From assembly GCA_963759375.1 (NCBI GenBank), contig CAVWYY010000003.1:558001-622000 (forward strand): a stretch of DNA of 64,000 nucleotides, read 5' to 3'. Every line of letters starts with the position of its first letter. The first letter of the stretch is position 1. The translations under genes were made by a program, and so were the position numbers. This DNA is from DASSUW01 sp963759375 (GTDB lineage Bacteria; Actinomycetota; Thermoleophilia; Solirubrobacterales; Solirubrobacteraceae). Under the pieces are notes generated by a model. It saw only the letters and a program-made list of their open reading frames with translations. It did not search any database and had not been told where the DNA came from. Shown here in pieces: positions 16,467 to 25,600 of this stretch.

Positions 16467-17789
16467 ATGATGGGCGCCATGGTGTCCGCGCTCGCCCAGG
16501 CCGCCGCCGTGCGGGACGGCAGCGTCACGGCGACGGAGCTGGTGGAGGCGGCGCTCGAGGCCATCGAGCGCCGGGCCGATCTCAACGCGTTCGTGACGCT
16601 CTGCGAGGAGCGGGCGCTGGCCGAGGCCGCGCGGGTGAGGCCTGGCGATGCCCGGCCGCTGTGCGGCGTGCCGGTCGGGATCAAGGACCTCATGGCGCCC
16701 ACCGAGGGCGTGCGCACGACGCACGGGAGCGCGGCATTCGGCGACTGGGTGCCGGATCACGACGCCCCGCACGTCGCGCGCCTCCGCGCCGCCGGGGCGA
16801 TCGTCGTCGGCAAGACCAACACGCCGGAGCTCGGGTTGCGGCCGGTCACGGAGCCCTTGCGCTGGGGCCCCACGCGCAACCCGCGTGACACGCGGCTGTC
16901 TCCCGGGGGCTCGTCGGGCGGCAGCGCGGCCGCGGTGGCCGCGGGCCTCGTCCCGCTGTGCGACGGCAGCGACTTCGGCGGCTCCATCCGGATCCCGGCG
17001 GCCTGCTGCGGCGTCGTCGGCTACAAGCCGAGCGCCGGGCTCGTGCCCGGCGAGCCCGAGCTCGACGCGCTCGAAGGGCCGAGGGTGGGGGTGTTCGGCG
17101 CGATCGCGCAGTCCGTGCCGGATGTCGCCGCCGCGCTCGGAGTCATGGCGGCAAGGGACTTCGACGCGACGCCGGCGTCGGCGGGTGTCCCGGTCCGTGT
17201 GGCGCTCTCGCCGCCGGACGGCCTGCCCGTCGCGCCCGAGCCGCTGGCCGCGGCCCGGCGCGCCGCCGATCTGCTCGCCGACCTCGGCCACGACGTGCGC
17301 GAGGCGGCTCCGGATTGGGACGACGACGACTTCGTGCGGGCGTGGGAACTGGTGGGCGGCGCAGCGATGGGGCGCCTGGTCGACCTGCTGGCGCGGTGGA
17401 GCGGGGCCTATGACCCGCAGGCGCTCGAGCCGGCCTCCCGCGCGTGGCTGGTCGACGGCCCGCCGATCCCGGCCGACGCGTACGGGTGGGCGACCGGCGC
17501 GCTCGAGCGCTTCGCGCATCGCATCGTCGATCCGTGGCCGGAGGGCAGCGTGCTCGTCACGCCGACCCTCACGCGGCTGCCCGTCGAGGTGCACGCGATG
17601 CAGTCGCGCCCCGGCGTCAGCCAGCCGGCGACCCGCTTCAGCGTGTTCCTCCGGGTCTTCAACGTCACCGGCCAGCCGGCGATCACGATCCCGGTGGGGG
17701 AGATGACCGGCGTGCAGATCGTCGCCGCGCCAGGGCGGGACGACCTCGTGCTCTCGGTCGGCGCGCAGCTCGAACGGGCGCTGCGCTGA
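16467..17789 (+). CDS. Amidase-signature hydrolase
   Basis: About 440 residues of the amidase signature family, cytoplasmic hydrolases of carboxylic amides (including Glu-tRNA amidation subunits, but no gatC/gatB neighbours are here). The catalytic Lys lies in GVPVGIKDLMAP, the cis-Ser in SPGGSSGGSAAA and the nucleophile Ser in DFGGSIRIPA: all three triad members are intact. The start is placed at the ATG at 16467; a second ATG follows directly and a third at 16479. The gene begins 22 bp after the exporter stop and may be cotranscribed with it. Specificity cannot be read from sequence. Confidence 0.88.
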   Translation: MMGAMVSALAQAAAVRDGSVTATELVEAALEAIERRADLNAFVTLCEERALAEAARVRPGDARPLCGVPVGIKDLMAPTEGVRTTHGSAAFGDWVPDHDAPHVARLRAAGAIVVGKTNTPELGLRPVTEPLRWGPTRNPRDTRLSPGGSSGGSAAAVAAGLVPLCDGSDFGGSIRIPAACCGVVGYKPSAGLVPGEPELDALEGPRVGVFGAIAQSVPDVAAALGVMAARDFDATPASAGVPVRVALSPPDGLPVAPEPLAAARRAADLLADLGHDVREAAPDWDDDDFVRAWELVGGAAMGRLVDLLARWSGAYDPQALEPASRAWLVDGPPIPADAYGWATGALERFAHRIVDPWPEGSVLVTPTLTRLPVEVHAMQSRPGVSQPATRFSVFLRVFNVTGQPAITIPVGEMTGVQIVAAPGRDDLVLSVGAQLERALR

Positions 17790-17849
17790 CGTCGCAAGCG
17801 ATCTTGCAGCACCGGGAAATCCCGACGGGCGGCGCTAGGGTCGCCCGCC

Positions 17850-18857
17850 ATGCGGTCGTGGCGCCCAGCGGGTGTGATCGTTGCGGTCCTGGCGCTGTGG
17901 GCCGCGCTGCCCATGCCTGCCTCGTCGCAGGACGAGGGCACGCTGCGCGACCGGATCCAGCAGGGCAAGCAGCGCGAGCAGACGCTCTCCGGGGCGATCG
18001 CGCGGCTCGACGACCTGCTCGCCCAGACCCAGCGTGAGATCGCGATCGTGCAGGGCCGCCTGACCGAGGTGGAGGCCGATCTGGCGGCGGCCGAGGCGCG
18101 GTTGCGGGCGACGCAGGAGCGCCTGGCGACCGAGCGCCGCCGGCTCGCGCGGCTGCGCACGCGGCTCGCACAGGGCCGCGACGACCTCTCCGCGCAGCTC
18201 GTGTCGAGCTACAAGCAGGACCAGCCGGACCTCGTCTCGCTGGTCATCGCCTCGCACAGCTTCGCCGACCTGATCGAGCGCGTCGAGTACGTCAAGCGCC
18301 TGCAGGAGCGCAACGGCGAGATCGTCGACCGCGTGCACCAGGCGCGGATCGACACCGATCGCCAGGCCGACCGGCTCGCCGAGCTCGAGATCGAGCGGCA
18401 GCAGACGGCCGACGCCGTCGAGCGCCGCCGCGACGCGCTGGCCAGCATGCGCGCCGGGCTCGCGCAGCGCCAGGCCACGCTGTCGCGCGTTCGCGCCGCG
18501 CGGGCCGAGGCGCTCGCCGGCACGCGGGCGGGGCGCCAGTCCGCCGAGCGCGAGCTGAACAAGCTGATCGCCGAGCGCGAGCGGCTGGCGCGCGAGGCGG
18601 CGAGCGGTGGCGGCCCCGGCGGCCCGTGGGCGATCCCGTGGCCGATCGTGCAGTGCGAGTCCGGCGGCCAGAACCTCCCGCCCAACAGCGCGGGCGCGTC
18701 CGGCTACTACCAGATGCTGCCCTCCACCTGGCACGGCCTCGGCGGCTCGACCCCGCACGCCTACCAGGCGTCGAAGGCCGAGCAGGACCGCCTCGCGGCG
18801 AAGCTGTGGGCCGGCGGCGCCGGCGCGCGCAACTGGGTCTGCGCCGGGCTCGTCTAG
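17850..18857 (+). CDS. Secreted coiled-coil protein with lysozyme-like (transglycosylase/Rpf) C-terminus
   Basis: 335 residues: a signal peptide (GVIVAVLALWAALPMPASS), a long alpha-helical coiled-coil region from ~35 to 250 rich in Arg, Glu and Gln like the N-terminal arms of CwlO/RipA hydrolases, and a ~75-residue C-terminal lysozyme-fold domain. That domain has IVQCESGGQN (catalytic Glu), GYYQMLPSTWHGLGG and a final WVCAGLV; two Cys could form a disulfide. It should act on peptidoglycan glycan strands, with the coiled coil giving regulation or partner binding, possibly by an FtsEX-like system not in the window. A hairpin follows the stop. Confidence 0.85.
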   Translation: MRSWRPAGVIVAVLALWAALPMPASSQDEGTLRDRIQQGKQREQTLSGAIARLDDLLAQTQREIAIVQGRLTEVEADLAAAEARLRATQERLATERRRLARLRTRLAQGRDDLSAQLVSSYKQDQPDLVSLVIASHSFADLIERVEYVKRLQERNGEIVDRVHQARIDTDRQADRLAELEIERQQTADAVERRRDALASMRAGLAQRQATLSRVRAARAEALAGTRAGRQSAERELNKLIAERERLAREAASGGGPGGPWAIPWPIVQCESGGQNLPPNSAGASGYYQMLPSTWHGLGGSTPHAYQASKAEQDRLAAKLWAGGAGARNWVCAGLV

Positions 18858-18859
18858 CT

Positions 18860-18884
18860 GCACCGGTCTTGCGAAGACCGGTGC
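18860..18884. terminator. Bidirectional terminator hairpin
   Basis: Perfect 11-bp arms GCACCGGTCTT and AAGACCGGTGC with loop GCG, between the stops of two convergent genes (18857 plus, 18884 minus). It is well placed to end both transcripts. Confidence 0.7.
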
Positions 18885-19498
18885 TACAGCTTGCGGCCGG
18901 CGCTGACCGGTGCTGCGCCGTCGACCAGCGGGTCGATGCCCGTCAGCCCGTCGATGCTCTCGGCGTTGTTGGCCGACACGTAGGCGCGGACGGCCTCCGC
19001 GCCCTCCTTGCGCAGCCGGTTGTCGGCGTAGCGGTAGAGCTGGTCGCGCTCGCCCTCGTAGGTCATCTTCGGGACGACGAAGCCGCACGAGTCGGCCACG
19101 CGGGTGACCTCGACCTCGATCACCGACCGGACGGCGCGGCGCTGCTCGTCGGTGATGTCGAACGCCGCGAGCGCCTCGGGGAACCGCGCGTCGCCCTGCT
19201 GCACCGGCGTGCCGATCCCGTGCAGCCGGATGATCTTCGGCGGCCCGTCGAACGAGCAGAACATGACCGCGATGCGACCGTTCTCGCGCAGATGGGCGAT
19301 CGTCTCGATGCCGCTGCCCATCAGGTCGACGTAGGCGAACCCGAGCGGGCCGGTCACGCGGAACAGATTCGAGCCGCCCTTGGGCGAGACGTTGATGTGC
19401 CCGCCGTCCCCGCTCGGCGCGGTGGCGACGAAGAACATCGTCTGGGCCTCGATGAAGCCCCGCATCTTGTCGTCGATCTCGTCGAACAGCTTGGCCAC
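18884..19498 (-). CDS. Pyridoxamine 5'-phosphate oxidase-fold protein
   Basis: 204 residues of the FMN/F420-binding split-barrel superfamily. MFFVATAPSGDGGHINVSPKGG, FRVTGPLGFAYVDLMGSG and ENGRIAVMFCSFDGPPKIIRLHGIG are the usual landmarks of the pyridoxamine 5'-phosphate oxidase-related family used for redox of small substrates. True PdxH function is unlikely because the substrate-binding C-terminal motif is lacking. Catalytic role unknown. It starts 12 bp downstream of the uppP stop on the same strand, so the two may be cotranscribed. Confidence 0.8.
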   Translation of the reverse strand: MAKLFDEIDDKMRGFIEAQTMFFVATAPSGDGGHINVSPKGGSNLFRVTGPLGFAYVDLMGSGIETIAHLRENGRIAVMFCSFDGPPKIIRLHGIGTPVQQGDARFPEALAAFDITDEQRRAVRSVIEVEVTRVADSCGFVVPKMTYEGERDQLYRYADNRLRKEGAEAVRAYVSANNAESIDGLTGIDPLVDGAAPVSAGRKL

Positions 19499-19510
19499 GG
19501 ACGGGCGAAT

Positions 19511-20326
19511 TTAGCTGATGGCGCCCGTGGCCACCAGGAGGAGAACCGCACTTCCGAGCAGCAGGCGGTAGATCACGAACACCATCACGGAGTGATGCGC
19601 GAGGTAGCGCAGGAACCAGGCAATGGCCGCGTAGCCGACGATGAACGCGACGACCGTGGCGACGAGGACGTAGCCGATCGGGGTCGTCGAGTGCTCGTCG
19701 CCGGCGATCACGTCCTTGAGCTCGAACAGCCCGCTGGCCACCACGGCGGGCACCGCGAGCAGGAACGCGAAGCGCGCGGCGGCGGGCCGCTCGAGGCCGA
19801 GGAGCAGGCCGGCGCTCATCGTCGCGCCCGAGCGCGACACGCCCGGGATCAGCGACAGCGACTGCGCGAGGCCGATCAGCACGCCGTCACGCGGCGAGAG
19901 CTGCTCGATGTCGCGCTCGTGGCGCCCGGCGCGGTCGGCGTAGCCGAGCACCAGCGCGAACACGATCAGCACCGTGCCGATCAGCCACAGGTTGCGCGCC
20001 CCGGTCTCGATCTGGTCGCGGAAGAGGAAGCCGAGAATCCCGATGGGGATCGTCGCGATGATCAGGAACCAGCCGAGCCGTACGTCGGGATCCTCGAACC
20101 GGCGCGGGGCGCGCAGCCACTTGGTGACGATCGCCCACAGCTCGCGGCGGAAGTAGATGAGAACCGCCGCCTCGGTGCCGAGCTGGCAGACCGCGGTGAA
20201 CGCCGCACCGGGGTCCTCCCAGCCGAGGAACGCGGGGACGATGCGCAGGTGGGCGCTCGAGGAGATCGGCAGGAACTCGGTGAGTCCCTGCACGATCCCG
20301 AGGACGATCGACTGGATGAGGTCCAT
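19511..20326 (-). CDS. uppP: Undecaprenyl-diphosphate phosphatase
   Basis: 271 residues, about eight TMs. It dephosphorylates undecaprenyl pyrophosphate to recycle the lipid carrier for peptidoglycan and other wall polymers. QGLTEFLPISSSAHL near residue 14 contains the catalytic Glu pair, and PGVSRSGATM near residue 160 is the phosphate-binding motif: both family signatures are intact. Length is normal. The ATG at 20326 is the family-typical start, yet a strong 14-bp hairpin ends only 2 nt before it, leaving no free ribosome site. Resistance to bacitracin is a known consequence of this enzyme family. Confidence 0.95.
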   Translation of the reverse strand: MDLIQSIVLGIVQGLTEFLPISSSAHLRIVPAFLGWEDPGAAFTAVCQLGTEAAVLIYFRRELWAIVTKWLRAPRRFEDPDVRLGWFLIIATIPIGILGFLFRDQIETGARNLWLIGTVLIVFALVLGYADRAGRHERDIEQLSPRDGVLIGLAQSLSLIPGVSRSGATMSAGLLLGLERPAAARFAFLLAVPAVVASGLFELKDVIAGDEHSTTPIGYVLVATVVAFIVGYAAIAWFLRYLAHHSVMVFVIYRLLLGSAVLLLVATGAIS

Positions 20327-20328
20327 CC

Positions 20329-20361
20329 GGCCGCGGGAGGCTAGCGGAGCCTCCCGCGGCC
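20329..20361 (-). terminator. 14-bp hairpin abutting the uppP start codon
   Basis: Perfect arms GGCCGCGGGAGGCT and AGCCTCCCGCGGCC with a 5-nt loop. On the minus strand it lies 16 nt after the HtaA-like stop and 2 nt before the uppP ATG. It pairs away the only GGGAGG in the leader. It may terminate the upstream gene, or mask uppP translation in read-through transcripts. There is no T run. Confidence 0.65.
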
Positions 20362-20377
20362 GCTCCTGCCCTTACGT

Positions 20378-21361
20378 CTAGAGCCGCGCCCGCACCGTGG
20401 CGGTGCCGAGCAGGAGGCCCTCCTGGAACGCCGTCGTCCCGAACGCCTGGTTCAGGGCGCCTGCGGCCTCTGCGGTGAGCGTCGCGCGCACGCCGCTCAC
20501 GGTCACGCGCAGGCCCTTGACCGAGGTAGTGATGCCCGAGAGGTCGAGGTCGAGGATCGGGACGCGCGTGCCGCCGACCAGCGCGGTCAGCTGCGGCGTG
20601 CCGGAGATCTCGATATCGAACCGCGTGAGCTCGACGACCGTGGAGCCCTTGGTCAGCGAGATCCCGCCGCTGTGGCGGATCCGGCCGGCCAGCGTCTTGG
20701 CGTCTACGACGCCGCCCGTGATCGGGAAGCGGAACGCTCCGCTCTTGTCCGCCGACGCCGGGTCCACCAGCCCCGGCGTGATGCCGAGCGAGGTGAGCGC
20801 CGACAGCGCGCCCGGGTCGACCGCCAGGGCGGTCGAGCCGCCGCGCGGGGCGAGCTGGGCGAGCTTCGCGTTCACCGTCGCCCGCCCGAGCGGGACGCCG
20901 CGCGCGAACAGGCTCGTGTGCAGCGCGGCGTTCAGCGCCCGCGCCGCCTTGCCGGTGAGCTCCACGCGCACCCGCGCGATCCGCGTCGTGGTCGCTGTCC
21001 GGCGCAGTGTGCCGCCGCGCAGCTTCGCGACGTGCAGCCGGGCGCCGCCGGCCACGGCCGACAGGTTGCCGTTCTGGATGCGGAACCTCGAGAGCCGCAC
21101 GCTGCGGGAGCCGGCCGCGATCCGCAGGCCGCCGCTGTGGTCGATCCGGCCGGCGCCGGTCGCCGGGTCGATACGGCCGCCGGTGATCGGGAACACGCCC
21201 GACCCGCTCACCGAGACACCCGCCGCGGTGAGCGCGGCGGCCGTCCCACGGTCGAGCTTCAACGTCGTTTTGCCGCCGGCCAGATCGACCTTCGCGGCCT
21301 GCGCCGGCGCGGCCACCATCAGGACGAGCGCAGCAGTCAGCACACCCAGGGAACGGGTCAT
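20378..21361 (-). CDS. Secreted two-repeat HtaA-like protein
   Basis: 327 residues: a signal peptide (SLGVLTAALVLMVAAPAQA) and two copies of a ~145-residue beta-rich unit. Each unit starts with a VFPITGG or RFPITGG stretch, then GRIDHSGGL or GRIRHSGGI, and continues to LSAVAGGARLHV or LTALVGGTRVPI. This pattern matches HtaA-type domains of actinobacterial surface proteins; in Corynebacterium HtaA binds heme, but the heme-ligand Tyr/His residues are not evident here, so heme binding should not be assumed. GGAGG precedes the ATG at 21361. It is divergent from the nicotinate phosphoribosyltransferase gene across a gap with two 23-bp palindromic repeats. Confidence 0.75.
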   Translation of the reverse strand: MTRSLGVLTAALVLMVAAPAQAAKVDLAGGKTTLKLDRGTAAALTAAGVSVSGSGVFPITGGRIDPATGAGRIDHSGGLRIAAGSRSVRLSRFRIQNGNLSAVAGGARLHVAKLRGGTLRRTATTTRIARVRVELTGKAARALNAALHTSLFARGVPLGRATVNAKLAQLAPRGGSTALAVDPGALSALTSLGITPGLVDPASADKSGAFRFPITGGVVDAKTLAGRIRHSGGISLTKGSTVVELTRFDIEISGTPQLTALVGGTRVPILDLDLSGITTSVKGLRVTVSGVRATLTAEAAGALNQAFGTTAFQEGLLLGTATVRARL

Positions 21362-21378
21362 CCTCCACCTCCGAACGA

Positions 21379-21400
21379 GTAAGGGGGTCTGACCCCCTTA
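21379..21400. repeat. Palindromic repeat, copy 2
   Basis: Same element as at 14864; the last base of the right arm is changed (TTAg instead of TTAC), leaving 10 paired bases. It lies 18 bp upstream of the HtaA-like start codon. Confidence 0.85.
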
Positions 21401-21413
21401 GGCCCGCGGACGG

Positions 21414-21436
21414 GTAAGGGGGTCTGACCCCCTTAC
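21414..21436. repeat. Palindromic repeat, copy 3
   Basis: Exact copy of the 23-bp element at 14864, spaced 13 bp from copy 2 and 49 bp before the nicotinate phosphoribosyltransferase start. The tandem pair occupies most of this 124-bp divergent gap. Confidence 0.85.
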
Positions 21437-21485
21437 GGGGCGGAAGGGCGTGGCGGCCGGAGAGTTGGCGCGATACTGCCCGGTG

Positions 21486-22577
21486 ATGACGACCAAGTCG
21501 CCAGAGCGCTTGTCACCCGCTGTCTTCCGGCTGCCGGTCGAGAAGATCCGCGACGGCTACTACTCCGACGCCTACTTCAACCACACGAAGACGCTGCTGG
21601 AGGCCGAGGGCCACCACCCGCGCGTGCTGATGCAGGTGTTCCAGCGCAAGGAGTCCGTCCTCGGCGGCATCGACGAGGCGATCACGGTGCTCAAGCAGTG
21701 CAGCGGGTACCGCGGCGCGGACGGCAAGTGGGTCAACGGCTTCAAGGACCTCGAGGTGCACGCGCTGTACGAGGGCGACGCGATCGCGCCGTGGGAGACC
21801 GTCCTGACGATCGAGGGCGACTACTCGTTGTTCGCCCACCTGGAGACCGTCTACCTCGGCTGCCTGGCCCGCCGCACGCTGGTCATGCGCAACGTGCACG
21901 ACGTGGTGGCGGCGGCCAACGGCAAGCCGATCCTGTACTTCCCCGCCCGGCACGACCACTGGCTCGTGCAGACCGGCGACGGCTGGGCGGCGCACGTCGC
22001 CGGGGCGATCGGCGTGTCGACCGACGCGCAGGCCTCGTGGTGGGGCGGCCGCGGCGTCGGCACCGTCCCGCACGCGCTGATCGCGGCCTACGGCGGCGAC
22101 ACCGCGCTGGCCGCGCGCAAGTTCGCCGACCGCTTCGCCGCCGAGATGAACGTGACCGTGCTGGTCGACTTCGCCAACGACTCGGTGACGACCGCGCTCG
22201 AGGTCGCCGACGCGCTCGGCGACGATCTGTGGGGCGTCCGGCTCGACACGTCGGACAAGCTCGCCGACTTCGGGCTCCAGCGCATCCACGGCGACGACGC
22301 GCCGACCGGCGTCGACGCCGAGCTCGTGCATCTCGTGCGCGCCGAGCTGGACAGCCGCGGCCACGGCAAGGTCAAGATCGTCGTCTCCGGCGGCTTCACG
22401 GTCGACCGGATCCGCGCCTTCGAGGCCGCCGGCGTGCCGGTGGACGCCTACGGCGTCGGCTCGTCGCTGATCCGCGGATCGAACGACTTCACCGCCGACA
22501 TCGTGCTGTCCGAGGGCCGCCCCGCGGGCAAGGTCGGGCGCGAGTACCGCCCGAACCCGCGCCTCTCGCGCGTTTGA
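21486..22577 (+). CDS. pncB: Nicotinate phosphoribosyltransferase
   Basis: 363 residues of the nicotinate/quinolinate phosphoribosyltransferase superfamily. It joins nicotinate and PRPP to give nicotinate mononucleotide in NAD salvage. YYSDAYFNHTK near the start, the central catalytic-His-region stretch FPARHDHWLV, and the phosphate-binding GGFTVDRIRAFE followed by YGVGSSL all fit. The ATG at 21486 is preferred over a GTG at 21450 because family sequence begins with LSPAVFRLP. It works in the same route as the nicotinamidase at 27735, although the two are not in one operon. Confidence 0.9.
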   Translation: MTTKSPERLSPAVFRLPVEKIRDGYYSDAYFNHTKTLLEAEGHHPRVLMQVFQRKESVLGGIDEAITVLKQCSGYRGADGKWVNGFKDLEVHALYEGDAIAPWETVLTIEGDYSLFAHLETVYLGCLARRTLVMRNVHDVVAAANGKPILYFPARHDHWLVQTGDGWAAHVAGAIGVSTDAQASWWGGRGVGTVPHALIAAYGGDTALAARKFADRFAAEMNVTVLVDFANDSVTTALEVADALGDDLWGVRLDTSDKLADFGLQRIHGDDAPTGVDAELVHLVRAELDSRGHGKVKIVVSGGFTVDRIRAFEAAGVPVDAYGVGSSLIRGSNDFTADIVLSEGRPAGKVGREYRPNPRLSRV

Positions 22578-22636
22578 GCACGACGCAGAGCGGGGTACTC
22601 GGACCGCAGACGGGCAGAACCAGGCTCGCAGAGTGT

Positions 22637-22656
22637 TGCTGACAACGTTGTCAGCA
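22637..22656. promoter_or_regulatory. Perfect 20-bp palindrome, LacI-type operator for the GH92 gene
   Basis: TGCTGACAACGTTGTCAGCA is a perfect palindrome whose core TGACAACGTTGTCA, centred on CG, is the classical LacI-family operator form. It ends 13 bp before the GH92 ATG, just upstream of GGAGGA, so binding would repress transcription until a sugar inducer is present. The regulator gene is not in the window. Confidence 0.8.
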
Positions 22657-22669
22657 GTCGGGAGGAGAC

Positions 22670-25600
22670 ATGAGGCACGGGATACGTCGGGTGGCGCTGC
22701 TGGCGCTCGCGATGCTGCTCGCCGGCGGGGCGCCGGCGGCCCAGGGCGCGACGAAGCGCTTCTTCTCGTCTTTCGAGGAGGGCGATCCGCAACCGGCGTG
22801 GACGAGCACCGCCGAGCGCAGCCACAACGTCACCGGCAGCGTGTCCTCGCGGCTCCCGGGCAGCGTGATGGAGGACGTCGTGGCGGTCACGGCGAGCGGT
22901 GAGAACCCGCCGTCGGAAACGAAGGAGCGCGCCGTCGACGGCAGCTCGAGCAGCAAGTGGCTGACCCGCTCGCCCTCTGGCTGGCTGCAGGTGCAGCTGT
23001 CGGCGCCGGCCGCGGTCGTGCACTACTCGCTGACCGCCGCCAACGACAGCCCCGAGCGCGACCCGCGCGACTGGACGCTCCAGGGCTCGAACGACGGCAC
23101 GACCTGGACGACGCTCGACACCCGCACCGGCCAGGACCTCGGCGACCGCTTCGCCACCAAGGAGTTCCGCTTCGCCAACGCGACGGCGTACACGTACTAC
23201 CGGCTCGACATCACCGCCAATCACGGCGACTCGCTGCTCCAGCTCGCCGACCTCGACCTCTCCAACGGCGACACGACGCCTCCGCCGCCGACCGACATGC
23301 GCGCGGAGATCGGGTCGGGCCCGGTCAGCGGGCCGAACATCACCCCGGAGAAGGGGTGGACCGGCGTGAAGGCGCTCCAGTACGCCGGCGGGCACATCGC
23401 CGACGGCCACGCCTACGCCTACGACAAGGTCTTCGACGTCGACGTGCGCGTCCGGCGCGACACCGAGCTCTCCTACATGGTGTTCCCGGAGCTCACGGGC
23501 GGCGATCTGCAGTACCCGAGCACCTACACGGCGGTCGACCTCGCGTTCACCGACGGCACCTACCTGTCCGACACCGCGCGGTTGAGCCCGCGCGGCGTCG
23601 GCCGCTCGAAGATCCTCTACGCCGACCAGTGGAATCGGCAGGTCGTGCGCCTCGGCGGCGTCGCGCGCGGCAAGACCGTCGACCGCATCCTCGTCGGCTA
23701 CGACAACCGCGGCGGCAGCGCCAAGACGCGCTTCGGCGGCTGGGTCGACGACGTCGCGCTCACCGACCGCCGCCCGGAGCGTCACGCGCACCCGTCCGAC
23801 TGGGTCCTCACCACCCGCGGCACCAACTCGAGCGGCTCGTTCTCGCGCGGCAACAACATCCCGGCGACCGCGATGCCGCACGGCTTCAACTTCTGGACGC
23901 CGGTGACCGACGCGAACTCGCTCGCCTGGCTCTACAGCTACCAGGGCGACAACAACGAGGACAACCTGCCCGAGCTCGAGGCGCTGTCGATCAGCCACGA
24001 GCCGAGCCCGTGGATGGGCGACCGGCAGACGTTCCAGGTGATGCCGTCGGCCGCCACCGGCACGCCGCCCACCGACCGCGGTGAGCGCGCGCTGGCCTTC
24101 CGGCACGAGAACGAGACCGCGAAGCCGTACCGGTACGCGGTGCGGTTCGAGAACGGGCTGAAGGCGGCGATCGCGCCCACCGACCACGCGGCGATGCTGC
24201 GCTTCCGGTTCCCGGGCGCGGACCGCAGCCTGATCTTCGACAACGTCGACGAGGACGACGCTTCGCTGACGATCGACGGCCAGACGGTCTCCGGCTGGTC
24301 GGAGACCCGCAGCGGGCTCTCCAACGGCGCGGCGCGCATGTACGTCTACGGCACGCTCGACACGCCGGTGGCCGCCTCGCAGACCACGCGCGATCGCACC
24401 GGCTGGGTGCGCTTCGCGCCCGGCGACCGCGCGGTCACGCTGCGGATCGCCACCTCGTTCATCTCGCCCGAGCAGGCGAGGCGCAACCTCGAGCTCGAGA
24501 TCGCGTCAGACGACTCGTTCCGCGACCTCGCGCGCCGCGCCAAGCGCGCGTGGGACGCCAAGCTGCGGGTCGTGCGCGTCAAGGGCGCGAGCGAGGACCA
24601 GCTCACGACGCTGTACTCGAACCTCTATCGCCTCAACCTCTATCCCAACTCGGCGGCCGAGAGGACGCCCTCGGGCTGGGCCCACGCGCTGCAATCGACG
24701 ACCGCGTCGGACCCGACAGTGCCGGCGCCGGTGCGGCCGGGCAAGCTCTACGTCAACAACGGGTTCTGGGACACGTACCGGACCGTCTGGCCCGGCTACG
24801 CGTTCTTCGAGCCGCAGGACGCGGGCGAGCTGGTCGACGGCTTCGTGCAGCAGTACCGCGACGGGGGCTGGATCGCCCGCTGGTCGTCGCCCGGCTACGC
24901 GAACCTGATGACCGGCACAAGCTCGGACGTGTCGTTCGCGGACGCGTACGTGAAGGGCGTCAAGGGCTTCGACGCCACGGACGCCTACGACGCCGCGCTG
25001 CGCAACGCCACCGTCGCGCCGCCCGGCGATCCGTGGAACCCGAGCGTCGGCCGCAAGGGCCTGATCCGGTCGCTGTTCCTCGGCTACACGCCGGACCGCG
25101 TGAGCGAGGGCGTCTCGTGGGCGCTCGAGGGCGACATCAACGACTTCGGCATCTCCAACATGGCGGCCGGCCTGGCCCGGCACGCCCGCGGCGCCGACCG
25201 CACGCGCTACCGCGAGGAGGCGGCGTACTTCCGCAGCCGCGCCACCGACTACGTCCACATGTTCGACCCGGCGATCGGCTTCTTCCAGGGCCGCGACGAG
25301 AGCGGCGCGTTCAAGTCCGCGCCCGAGGACTACGACCCGCGCGTGTGGGGTCACGACCACGACTACACGGAGACCGACGGGTGGAACTTCGCGTTCCACG
25401 CGCCGCAGGACGGGCAGGGCCTCGCCAACCTCTACGGCGGCCGCCGTGCGCTCGCCGAGAAGCTCGACACGTTCTTCGCGACGCCGGAGACCGCGAAGTT
25501 CACGGGCTCCTACGGCGGCACGATCCACGAGATGATCGAAGCGCGCGACGTGCGGATGGGCCAGTGGGGCTTCTCCAACCAGGTGTCGCACCACATCCCG

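Noticed and set aside
20378..21361. Heme-uptake assignment for the HtaA-like protein
   Set aside because: The repeat pattern fits HtaA-type domains, but heme-ligand residues and heme-transport neighbours are not evident.
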